Source: Desulfobulbaceae bacterium UBA5173
Lineage (GTDB): Bacteria > Desulfobacterota > Desulfobulbia > Desulfobulbales > Desulfobulbaceae
Reading direction: 5' to 3'
Assembly (NCBI GenBank): GCA_002413355.1
Contig: DHWV01000061.1
Coordinates: 1 to 6,798 of the forward strand
DNA length: 6,798 nucleotides
The notes under the pieces were generated by a model, which was given only the letters and a program-made list of their open reading frames with translations, was not told where the DNA came from and ran no database searches. Position 1 is the first letter of the stretch; each line of letters starts with the position of its first letter. Shown here piece by piece: positions 1-6,067 of this stretch. A program made the translations under genes and the position numbers.

Positions 1-1130
1 TGGACGGCTTCCGCTTTGATCTGGCTTCGATTCTGGGTCGCGACCAGCAGGGGCACGTCCTCAGCAACCCGCCGATGGTGGAGATGATCGCCGAAGACCC
101 GATTTTGGCGGACACCAAAATCATTGCCGAGGCTTGGGATGCGGCGGGGCTATATCAGGTCGGCCAATTTTCCGATCATCAACGCTGGGCCGAATGGAAT
201 GGCCGTTTCCGCGACGATGTGAGGATGTTTATGAACGGCACGCCCGGCCTGACCGGTGCGCTGGCCACCCGGATCGCGGGCAGCTCAGATTTATATCAGC
301 ACAATGGCCGCCGCCCTTGCAATTCGATCAACTTCATCACCAGCCATGACGGCTTCACGCTGGCCGATTTGGTCAGCTACAATGAGAAGCACAATTTGGC
401 CAACGGCGAAGAAAACCGCGACGGCGACAACCACAACCTGAGTTGGAATTCCGGCACAGAAGGGCCGACAGAGGACAAGGAGATTCAGCGGTTGCGGTTG
501 CGGCGGATGAAGACGATGGCGGTGATTCTGCTGCTCTCACAAGGCGTGCCGATGCTGGTCGCTGGTGATGAGTTTGGCCGGACGCAGCAGGGCAATAACA
601 ATGCTTGGTGCCAAGACAACGAAATCAGCTGGATAGACTGGGGGCTTGCGGAGAAAAACAAAGGGCTGCTCCGCTTTTTCCGCCAGCTAATCCAGTTACG
701 CCGTGAACACACAATTTTTCGGCGGGCGGAATTCTTTGTCATCAGCAGCCCGGAAAGACCGCCTTCCTCCCAGGAAATCTTTTGGCACGGCCTCAAGCCG
801 GGGCAGCCGGACTGGTCAGGCCAGAGTCAGGCCTTAGCCTTTCTCCTCAAAGACATTGTGCCGAACGATGGCCCAGATACCAATTTTTTCATTATGCTCA
901 ATGGCCAGCGCGAGCAGGCCGCTTTGTTCACGGTGCCGGAAACTGCAACGCCAATCCCGTGCGTGTGGAAAAAGATCATTGATACCGCCCTATCCGCTCC
1001 GGCTGATTTCACCAGCATCGCCAAAGCCAAACAAATTGCTGTCGGCAGCCAAATCAGCGTTGCGCCGATGGGTTGTGTGGTTTTGCAAACAGAAGGGGAA
1101 CGGATTGCTGCCGCCTTCCTCACAAATTGA
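1..1130 (+). CDS. glgX: Glycogen debranching enzyme, GlgX/TreX type (5' truncated by window edge)
   Basis: This is the C-terminal part of a GH13 isoamylase-type debranching enzyme, which hydrolyses alpha-1,6 branch linkages of glycogen or limit dextrin in the cytoplasm. The reading frame is open from base 3 to the TGA at 1128-1130, so the true start lies left of the window; an internal ATG at 75 is not the start. All three GH13 catalytic residues are visible: the nucleophile Asp in DGFRFDLAS (codon 18-20), the acid/base Glu in IIAEAWD (codon 129-131), and the Asp of the SHDGFT motif (codon 348-350). The segment GVPMLVAGDEFGRTQ followed by NNNAWCQDNEISWIDW is characteristic of GlgX/TreX and separates it from other GH13 enzymes. 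The last 100 or so residues fit the C-terminal beta-sandwich domain. About 376 residues are present of roughly 700 usual for the family. Whether it is GlgX or TreX cannot be settled without the N-terminus. No convincing terminator follows it. Confidence 0.95.
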   Translation, partial: DGFRFDLASILGRDQQGHVLSNPPMVEMIAEDPILADTKIIAEAWDAAGLYQVGQFSDHQRWAEWNGRFRDDVRMFMNGTPGLTGALATRIAGSSDLYQHNGRRPCNSINFITSHDGFTLADLVSYNEKHNLANGEENRDGDNHNLSWNSGTEGPTEDKEIQRLRLRRMKTMAVILLLSQGVPMLVAGDEFGRTQQGNNNAWCQDNEISWIDWGLAEKNKGLLRFFRQLIQLRREHTIFRRAEFFVISSPERPPSSQEIFWHGLKPGQPDWSGQSQALAFLLKDIVPNDGPDTNFFIMLNGQREQAALFTVPETATPIPCVWKKIIDTALSAPADFTSIAKAKQIAVGSQISVAPMGCVVLQTEGERIAAAFLTN

Positions 1131-1132
1131 GG

Positions 1133-1205
1133 AATCAACCTGACGGATTATTATTTCATTGCCGCCTGTGGCTGAGTTATAGTACAGGAAAATAATCAAC
1201 CTGAC
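1133..1205. repeat. Pair of 12-bp direct repeats flanking the oleA promoter candidate
   Basis: The 12-mer AATCAACCTGAC occurs exactly at 1133-1144 and again at 1194-1205, 61 bp apart. The first copy begins three bases after the glgX stop codon; the second falls just downstream of the candidate -10 box of oleA. The interval also has short inverted arms, GATTATT at 1146-1152 and AATAATC at 1191-1197, the latter overlapping the second repeat. The arrangement would suit an operator pair, or the scar of a small insertion with a target duplication. The repeat is seen directly; its function is unknown. Confidence 0.6.
1154..1183 (+). promoter_or_regulatory. Candidate sigma70-type promoter for oleA
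   Basis: A -10-like TATAGT (5 of 6 to consensus) lies at 1178-1183. A weak -35-like TTTCAT is at 1154-1159 with an 18-bp spacer. Transcription would start near 1190, about 50 bases before the oleA ATG. The gap between glgX and oleA (111 bp) is long enough for a separate promoter, and the 12-bp repeats bracket it. The -35 match is poor, so this is tentative. Confidence 0.35.
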
Positions 1206-1241
1206 TTCCTCACCTCTCTCGCAGCCACCGAGAATGCCCCG

Positions 1242-2276
1242 ATGAAATACTCCCGCGTCTGCCTGCACAGTTTTGGCTATGAACTGCCGCCCAACATTGT
1301 TACCTCGACTGACTTGGAACAGCAGCTTGCTCCGGTTTATGAACGCCTCAAGCTGCCCGAAGGCCGTCTGGAGCTGATGAGCGGCATCCGCAGTCGCCGC
1401 TTCTGGGATGTCGGCACCAAGCCCAGCCTTGCAGCCGCCTTGGCCGGCCGCAAGGCTCTGACTGCTTCTGGACTGACCCCGGATGACATTGATTTTCTCG
1501 TCTTCACCTCAGTCAGCCGGGATATGATGGAGCCTGCCACCGCCGCTTTTGTCCACCGAAGCCTAGGGTTGCCTGATCACTGCCAGCTCTTCGACCTTTC
1601 CAACGCCTGCCTTGGTTTCCTGAACGGAATGCTGCTGCTGGCCAACATGATTGAGCTGGGGCAAGTCCGCTATGGCCTGATTGTCGCCGGAGAGACTGCC
1701 GAAGACTTACTCCGCTCGACTGTGCAGCAAATCCTTGCCGACACGAGCCTGACCCGCAAGACGATTAAACCTGCCTTTGCCTCGCTGACTATCGGCTCCG
1801 GGGCTGTGGCCTTGGTCATGGGCGACCGCAAACTGCACGACACTGGCCATCGGCTGGTCGGAGGAGCCTGCCGGGCCAACACGAAGCACAGTGACCTTTG
1901 CCAAGGCGGCCAGAACAGCGAGCAGGAAACGCTGATGTCCACTGATGCCGAGCAGCTGCTTGAAAAGGGGATTGAGACGGCGGCTGCCTGCTGGCAGGCG
2001 TTTCTCCACGAGACCGGCTGGGACAAGGAGAGCATCCGCCGCTTCTTCTGTCATCAGGTGGGACAGGCGCACGCACGCCAGCTCTTCACAACGTTGGAGC
2101 TGGATCCGACCCGCAACTTTGAGACCCTGTCCGTCCTGGGCAATGTCGGCTCTGTTTCCGCGCCCATCACCATGGCGATGGGGGTTGAAAAAGGCAAACT
2201 GAAGAGCGGTCAGCGGGCGGCATTGCTCGGCATCGGCTCTGGCATCAACTCGGTCATGCTGGGCATAGACTGGTGA
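1242..2276 (+). CDS. oleA: OleA, acyl-CoA head-to-head condensing enzyme (thiolase superfamily)
   Basis: OleA performs a non-decarboxylative Claisen condensation of two long-chain fatty acyl-CoAs to a 2-alkyl-3-ketoacid, the first step of long-chain olefin (or ketone) synthesis. The 344-residue protein has the fold signatures of the FabH/thiolase superfamily: active-site Cys123 in SNACLGF, His271 in CHQVGQAH and Asn301 in LGNVGS, then the C-terminal LLGIGSGINS loop. What separates it from plain FabH is Glu97 in TSVSRDMMEPATAA. That glutamate is conserved in OleA proteins, where it acts as the base in condensation, and the surrounding blocks resemble what I recall of Xanthomonas OleA (TSVSRD..EP.TA, DHC..FD..NACL.F.NGM, LLGIGSG.N). 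The ATG at 1242 is the first in-frame start, with a weak GAGAA seven bases upstream. oleB follows after 30 to 60 bp, probably in the same transcript. A FabH-like KAS III is the alternative, which I consider less likely. Confidence 0.88.
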   Translation: MKYSRVCLHSFGYELPPNIVTSTDLEQQLAPVYERLKLPEGRLELMSGIRSRRFWDVGTKPSLAAALAGRKALTASGLTPDDIDFLVFTSVSRDMMEPATAAFVHRSLGLPDHCQLFDLSNACLGFLNGMLLLANMIELGQVRYGLIVAGETAEDLLRSTVQQILADTSLTRKTIKPAFASLTIGSGAVALVMGDRKLHDTGHRLVGGACRANTKHSDLCQGGQNSEQETLMSTDAEQLLEKGIETAAACWQAFLHETGWDKESIRRFFCHQVGQAHARQLFTTLELDPTRNFETLSVLGNVGSVSAPITMAMGVEKGKLKSGQRAALLGIGSGINSVMLGIDW

Positions 2277-2287
2277 TACCTGCCGCA

Positions 2288-2304
2288 GGAGCAGCTCTGG
2301 CTCC
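2288..2304 (+). other. Small hairpin between oleA and oleB
   Basis: GGAGC at 2288-2292 can pair with GCTCC at 2300-2304 around a 7-base loop. The left arm includes the only purine-rich, ribosome-binding-site-like stretch (AGGAG, 2287-2291) before oleB. There is no T-run after it, so it is not an intrinsic terminator. It could influence oleB translation or mRNA stability; it could also be chance. Confidence 0.3.
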
Positions 2305-2336
2305 ACTTGCTGGAATTTTCACTTGTGATCATCGTT

Positions 2337-3209
2337 ATGAGCAGCTCTTCGCTTCCTGAATACCCTTTTGCGCTACAAACCTTCGTCACTGCCGAAGGGC
2401 ACCGGTTGTCGTATGTTGACGAAGGCAGAGGCCACGCAGTGGTCATGGTGCATGGCAATCCCTCGTGGTCGTATCTGTACCGCAAGCTGATCACCGCACT
2501 CTGGGGTGATTACCGCTGCATTGCTCCTGATCATCTTGGCTGCGGTTATTCCGACAAACCGCAGACTTATCCCTACCGCTTGAGCGATCATGTCAGCAAC
2601 CTGACCGCCCTGCTGGATCATCTGCGGATTAAACGCTGCGTGCTGGTTGTCCACGACTGGGGCGGGGCCATCGGCATGGGCTGGGCAGGTCAGCACCCAG
2701 AACGCATTGCCGGACTGGTGGTGCTCAACACCGCCGCCTTTCGCGCGCGCCACCTTGCCCTGCGCATTGCCGTCTGTCGCTGGCCGCTGCTGGGGGCGTT
2801 GCTCGTGCGCGGCCTGAACGGTTTTGCTTGGCCCGCAACTTTCATGGCGGTGCAGAAGACAATGCGGCCTGAAGTGAAGGCGGGTTTCTTGGCTCCTTAC
2901 GATAGCTGGGCGAACCGGGTGGCCGTGCATCGCTTTGTCCAGGACATCCCAATGCAGATCGATCATCCCTCATGGAATACGCTGGTTGAGGTCGAGAATT
3001 CCCTTAATCGGCTAAAGGATAAGCCGATGCTGATCTGTTGGGGAGGACGCGACTTTTGCTTCAATCACCACTTCTATGCGGAGTGGAAGCGGCGTTTCCC
3101 GCACGCGGAGAGCTATTGTTTCGCTGATGCCGGGCATTACGTGCTGGAGGATGCCCTGCCGGAGGTGCTACAGGTGCTGCTGGGATTTCTCAGGAATTGC
3201 CTGGACTAA
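2337..3209 (+). CDS. oleB: OleB, alpha/beta hydrolase of the beta-lactone decarboxylase type
   Basis: OleB enzymes resemble haloalkane dehalogenases and decarboxylate the cis-beta-lactone made by OleC, giving the final cis-olefin and CO2. Counting from the ATG at 2337 (290 residues), the nucleophile Asp107 and the adjacent Trp108 are in VVHDWGG, oxyanion/halide-type Asn41 is in HGNPSWSY, a second acidic residue is Asp239 in CWGGRDF, and the catalytic His267 is in DAGHYVLED. APDHLGCGYSDKP is a typical strand-turn of this family. A hydrophobic cap segment lies at about 137-170. The assignment as OleB rather than a haloalkane dehalogenase rests mainly on its position immediately after oleA. The start is uncertain: the frame continues up to a GTG at 2325 and a TTG at 2307, neither well spaced from the AGGAG at 2287-2291, and the ATG lacks a clear ribosome binding site. 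The N-terminal LPEYPF block suits any of these starts. Confidence 0.82.
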   Translation: MSSSSLPEYPFALQTFVTAEGHRLSYVDEGRGHAVVMVHGNPSWSYLYRKLITALWGDYRCIAPDHLGCGYSDKPQTYPYRLSDHVSNLTALLDHLRIKRCVLVVHDWGGAIGMGWAGQHPERIAGLVVLNTAAFRARHLALRIAVCRWPLLGALLVRGLNGFAWPATFMAVQKTMRPEVKAGFLAPYDSWANRVAVHRFVQDIPMQIDHPSWNTLVEVENSLNRLKDKPMLICWGGRDFCFNHHFYAEWKRRFPHAESYCFADAGHYVLEDALPEVLQVLLGFLRNCLD

Positions 3210-3210
3210 T

Positions 3211-3240
3211 TTGTTTTCTCTGCCCTATCGTCGGCATATT
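3211..3240 (+). promoter_or_regulatory. Weak candidate promoter for the cytochrome gene
   Basis: In the 62 bp between oleB and the cytochrome ATG, TTGTTT (3211-3216) and CATATT (3235-3240) are separated by 18 bp. Both are only 4 of 6 matches. The gene could equally be read from the ole transcript, since no terminator lies between them. Confidence 0.25.
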
Positions 3241-3257
3241 TTTACACTGTTCACTAC

Positions 3258-3263
3258 GGAGGA
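3258..3263 (+). promoter_or_regulatory. Strong ribosome binding site of the cytochrome gene
   Basis: GGAGGA lies eight bases before the ATG at 3272. It is the only near-perfect Shine-Dalgarno sequence noted in the window and fixes this start over the upstream in-frame codon at 3197, which overlaps the end of oleB. Confidence 0.8.
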
Positions 3264-3271
3264 ATTTTGTC

Positions 3272-3730
3272 ATGAAGAAGGCATTCGTATTCGGTACGGC
3301 ATTGTCTCTGCTCTGCGGCGCAGGTTTTCTCACGCTCACCTCTGCTCAAGACAATCAGGGCGCAGAATTCCAAATCATCACCGATGGCACATCCCGCTCC
3401 GTCAATCCTGCCTATTTCCCGCACCGTGACCATCAGAACCGTTTGAAGGACTGCGGCCTCTGCCATCATGGCAAAGGTGCGGACGGCAAACAGGAGAAGT
3501 ATGTAACGGGCAAGACCGAGTACAAAAAGTGCAACACCTGCCACAACAAAAACGCTGACGGCGTATCCTTGGACGGCAAAATTCCCGGCATTTCCCCGAT
3601 TCAGCGCGCGGGCCACGGCCGCTGTCAAGGCTGTCACAAAGATAAGACCAGCACCAAAATCCCGCCGGTGCAGCTACTGATGTGCCCGACCTGCCATGAG
3701 CTATATAAGGACAAGGCAACTGCGAAATGA
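3272..3730 (+). CDS. Periplasmic tetraheme cytochrome c3 (class III cytochrome c)
   Basis: This is a small secreted multiheme electron carrier, of the type that shuttles electrons between periplasmic hydrogenases or dehydrogenases and membrane redox complexes in sulfate and metal reducers. The 152-residue precursor opens with a Sec signal peptide (MKK, hydrophobic core to about residue 22, probable cut after LTSA at residue 25). The mature part holds four CxxCH heme-attachment motifs at residues 61-65, 87-91, 118-122 and 138-142. Beyond the four heme-linked histidines there are exactly four others, His51, His54, His66 and His115. Their spacing (HxxH before heme 1, CxxCHH at heme 1, a lone His just before heme 3) matches the distal ligands of classic cytochrome c3, so all hemes are probably bis-histidine and low potential. 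Unlike Desulfovibrio c3, all four motifs are CxxCH with none of the CxxxxCH form. A strong ribosome binding site fixes the start. The gene follows oleB by 62 bp and ends at a strong terminator. Confidence 0.93.
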   Translation: MKKAFVFGTALSLLCGAGFLTLTSAQDNQGAEFQIITDGTSRSVNPAYFPHRDHQNRLKDCGLCHHGKGADGKQEKYVTGKTEYKKCNTCHNKNADGVSLDGKIPGISPIQRAGHGRCQGCHKDKTSTKIPPVQLLMCPTCHELYKDKATAK

Positions 3731-3738
3731 TCAGATGC

Positions 3739-3769
3739 AAAAAGGCTGCCTTTCAGGCAGCCTTTTTTT
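3739..3769. terminator. Bidirectional intrinsic terminator between the cytochrome gene and glyS
   Basis: AAGGCTGCCT (3742-3751) pairs perfectly with AGGCAGCCTT (3755-3764) around a TTC loop, and the stem can extend through the flanking A and T runs. Seven Ts (3763-3769) follow on the plus strand; five Ts follow when read on the minus strand (bases 3743-3739). It lies 8 bp past the cytochrome stop and 18 bp past the glyS stop, so it can end both convergent transcripts. Confidence 0.93.
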
Positions 3770-3787
3770 ACGCGGCACGCCAATCAA

Positions 3788-5866
3788 TCAAACTTCCGCG
3801 TGCATCCGGGATATGTCGCCCACGTGCCGGACAAGCGCGGACAAGCCGGTGAGCAGATTCAGCCGGTTAGCGCGCACCGCCGGGTTCTCGTCCATGACCA
3901 TCACCTGCTCGAAGAAGCGGTCAACCGGCTCCTTCATCGCCAGCATGGCATTGAGCGCAGCGGCGTAATCGCGCTGGGCCAGCAGTGGATTCGCTTGCGC
4001 GGCCACAATCGTGCAGACGCTGTGCAGTTCCTTTTCCGCCGTCTCGGTCAGAAGGGATTCCTCCACCGCTGTGTCCTGATTGTCCTTGATGATGTTGGTG
4101 ATGCGTTTGAAGGAGCCAGCTAAAACCGCAAAGGTCTCGCTGCCGCGCATTGCTTCCAGAGCTTCAATTCGAGATAGGCAGTCGGTGAGATCATCAAAGG
4201 CAACCGAAGTCGCCGCTTCCACCGCCGCTTGGCTCTTGCCCGCCGCAGTCAGGTCATTTTCAAAGCGCAGGCGGATGAAGGTGATCGCCTCAGCCAGCGT
4301 GTCCTCTTTGGCCTCGATCTTGCCTGCGTAGCCCGCCAAGGCCTGCTGTACCAGCTCGTGTAAGGAAAGGCGCAGGTTCAGGCTGCGGATAATGTTGATC
4401 AGGCCGAGCGCAAGTCTGCGCTGGCCGAACGCATCCTTGCTGCCCGTGGGCCGCTCGCCAATAGCAAAGCAACCGATAATGGTGTCGATACGGTCAGCGA
4501 TGCCGACCAGCGCGCCAAGCAGCGACTGCGGTAGCTCCCCGCCCGCCCGCACCGGCAGGTAGTGCTCGCGGATAGCCTCGGCCACCTCTGTTTTTTCCCC
4601 ATCAAGCAGAGCATACGCCCGGCCAATGATGCCCTGCAAGGTCGGGAATTCGCCGACCATCGCGGTGAGCAGGTCAGCCTTGGCCAACGCTGCCGCCCGC
4701 AGCGCATCCGCTTTCTGCGCCGGGGCCAAGCGGTCAGCCAGCCAAGCGGTGAGCGTGGCGATGCGCCCGCTCTTATCAGTCATCGTGCCGAGCTTGTGCT
4801 GGAAGACAATGCCCGCCAAGCCGTCAATGCGGCTTGATAGAGGCTTCTTCGTATCTTCTTTGAAGAAAAAGAAGGCATCCTCCAGACGGGCGCGGAGCAC
4901 GCGCTGGTGACCGCTCACTGCCAGCTCTCTGTCCGCAACGGCGTTGTTGTTCACCGCAACGAAATACGGCAGCAGTTTGCCGCTCTGATCAGCAACCGGG
5001 AAGTATTTCTGATGCTCGCGCATGGAAGTGATCAGCACTTCGGCGGGCAGGGCAAGAAATTTTTCATCAAAGCTGCCGCAGACTCCGTGCGGTTTTTCCA
5101 CCAAATTGGTGACAATGTCTAGCAGGCCGTCATCAATCAGCGGAGCTGCGCCCTCAAGGCCCTGCCCGCGCACCGCCTTCCTGACCTCCTCAGCCGCCAT
5201 CGTCCGCCGGGTTGCAATGTCAGCGATGACCGACTTTTCCGCCAGCCGTTCCATGTAATCCTCAAAACTCCTCACCTGCGTCGGGGACGGACTGAGGAAG
5301 CGGTGGCCAAGGCTCGTGTCGCCTGCCCGCAAGTCTTCCACTGTCACCGGCACTACCTTGCCTCCGTACAGGGCGAGCAGCCACTGCACAGGCCGGGCAA
5401 AGGTCAGCTTGCTGTCAGCCCAGCGCATGGACTTGGGGAAGGGAATAGCACGAAGCAGTTCCTCCAGCAGGGTCGGCAGTAGTTCAAACGCAGACCGGCC
5501 TTTGATCTCCTCAGCCGCCATCAGGTATTCACCCTTGGGCGTGGAGATGATCTGCAACTTTTCGACCGCCACGCCCTTAGAGCGGGCAAAGCCCCGTGCA
5601 GCTTTGGTCGGCTGGCCATTCGCGTCAAAGGCGGCTTGCTTGGCCGGGCCGATGTGCTCCTGCAAGCGGGTTGGCTGCTCTTCCTGCACTTCATCCACCG
5701 CCAAAGTCAGGCGGCGCGGTGTGCCTGCGCTGCGCACCCAGCCGAAGCTCAGGCCAAGATCACGAAGTTTCTCCTCAACGGCCTGCTCCAGAAAGGCGAG
5801 TGCTGGCCGGATGTAGCTGGCCGGAATCTCCTCCGTGCCGATTTCAAAAAGTAATTGCTGTGCCAT
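3788..5866 (-). CDS. glyS: Glycyl-tRNA synthetase beta subunit
   Basis: GlyS is the large beta subunit of the bacterial alpha2beta2 glycyl-tRNA synthetase; it recognises and binds tRNA-Gly while the alpha subunit GlyQ carries the aminoacylation core. The 692-residue length matches the family (about 690). Family blocks run in order: EIGTEEIP at 8-15, then PRRLTL, KAARGFARSKGV, PFPKSMRW with FARPVQWLLALYGG, GHRFLSP, FLALPAEVL with MREHQKYFPV, LGTMTDKSGRI, the HD-like region with KADLLTAMVGEFPTLQG and GIADRIDTIIG, and a C-terminal DALR-type anticodon-binding region ending in VMVMDENPAVRANRLNLL. The ATG at 5866 fits the usual N-terminus, although no clear Shine-Dalgarno precedes it. A good promoter lies about 50 bp upstream. 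The usual partner glyQ is on neither side: upstream is a divergent flavoprotein gene and downstream a convergent cytochrome gene. No frameshift or missing block is apparent. Confidence 0.97.
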   Translation of the reverse strand: MAQQLLFEIGTEEIPASYIRPALAFLEQAVEEKLRDLGLSFGWVRSAGTPRRLTLAVDEVQEEQPTRLQEHIGPAKQAAFDANGQPTKAARGFARSKGVAVEKLQIISTPKGEYLMAAEEIKGRSAFELLPTLLEELLRAIPFPKSMRWADSKLTFARPVQWLLALYGGKVVPVTVEDLRAGDTSLGHRFLSPSPTQVRSFEDYMERLAEKSVIADIATRRTMAAEEVRKAVRGQGLEGAAPLIDDGLLDIVTNLVEKPHGVCGSFDEKFLALPAEVLITSMREHQKYFPVADQSGKLLPYFVAVNNNAVADRELAVSGHQRVLRARLEDAFFFFKEDTKKPLSSRIDGLAGIVFQHKLGTMTDKSGRIATLTAWLADRLAPAQKADALRAAALAKADLLTAMVGEFPTLQGIIGRAYALLDGEKTEVAEAIREHYLPVRAGGELPQSLLGALVGIADRIDTIIGCFAIGERPTGSKDAFGQRRLALGLINIIRSLNLRLSLHELVQQALAGYAGKIEAKEDTLAEAITFIRLRFENDLTAAGKSQAAVEAATSVAFDDLTDCLSRIEALEAMRGSETFAVLAGSFKRITNIIKDNQDTAVEESLLTETAEKELHSVCTIVAAQANPLLAQRDYAAALNAMLAMKEPVDRFFEQVMVMDENPAVRANRLNLLTGLSALVRHVGDISRMHAEV

Positions 5867-5880
5867 TGTTGGAATTGAAT

Positions 5881-5932
5881 CAAGGGAGGGTTGGAAAACG
5901 CTGACCGTCCTGCACTATAACGCAAGGGAGGG
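5881..5932. repeat. Pair of 10-bp direct repeats in the glyS promoter and leader
   Basis: CAAGGGAGGG occurs at 5881-5890 and 5923-5932, offset by 42 bp, or four helical turns. Read in the glyS direction (CCCTCCCTTG), one copy lies inside the -35/-10 spacer and the other in the untranslated leader 14 bp before the ATG. The placement resembles a pair of repressor sites, but the factor is unknown and chance is possible. Confidence 0.5.
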
Positions 5933-5942
5933 ATGCTGACAA
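5914..5942 (-). promoter_or_regulatory. Sigma70-type promoter of glyS
   Basis: On the minus strand, TTGTCA (complement of 5937-5942) and TATAGT (complement of 5914-5919) are separated by exactly 17 bp. Each box is a 5 of 6 match to consensus. Transcription would start near 5907, giving a leader of about 40 bases. An A/T-rich patch upstream of the -35 could assist. This is the best promoter match in the window. Confidence 0.75.
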
Positions 5943-5999
5943 AAGAAATTCTATTCTGCGCACCGGCTGAAAAAATTTGACCGCAGCGCGTGAAATGCG

Positions 6000-6027
6000 T
6001 TGTTTCTCATCGCAGGGAATGTATAGT
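6000..6027 (+). promoter_or_regulatory. Candidate promoter of the FAD oxidoreductase gene
   Basis: TTGTTT (6000-6005) and TATAGT (6022-6027) are separated by 16 bp. Transcription would begin near 6034. That lies downstream of the GTG at 5990 and one base before the ATG at 6035, which argues for translation from the ATG at 6068. The -35 box is only a partial match. Confidence 0.4.
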
Positions 6028-6067
6028 TGAGCGGATGCCGTTATCCACCTTTCACCGTCTGATTGCA

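Noticed and set aside
1707..2306. A 199-codon open frame antisense to oleA
   Set aside because: It is a high-G+C shadow of a well-supported gene; its translation is compositionally biased with no motif.
2373..2966. A 197-codon open frame antisense to oleB
   Set aside because: It is a shadow of the OleB coding frame, which contains the full catalytic set; the antisense product matches nothing.
2337..3209. Annotation of the hydrolase as a haloalkane dehalogenase
   Set aside because: The Asp-Trp and Asn motifs are shared with OleB, and the position directly after oleA favours the beta-lactone decarboxylase role.
3272..3330. Possible lipoprotein signal (Cys15 in SLLCGAG) in the cytochrome precursor
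   Set aside because: The residue before the Cys is Leu rather than Gly/Ala/Ser, and a good signal peptidase I site follows at LTSA; a soluble periplasmic protein is more likely.
5316..5816. A 166-codon open frame antisense to the 5' part of glyS
   Set aside because: It is a serine/arginine/alanine-rich shadow of a conserved glyS region.
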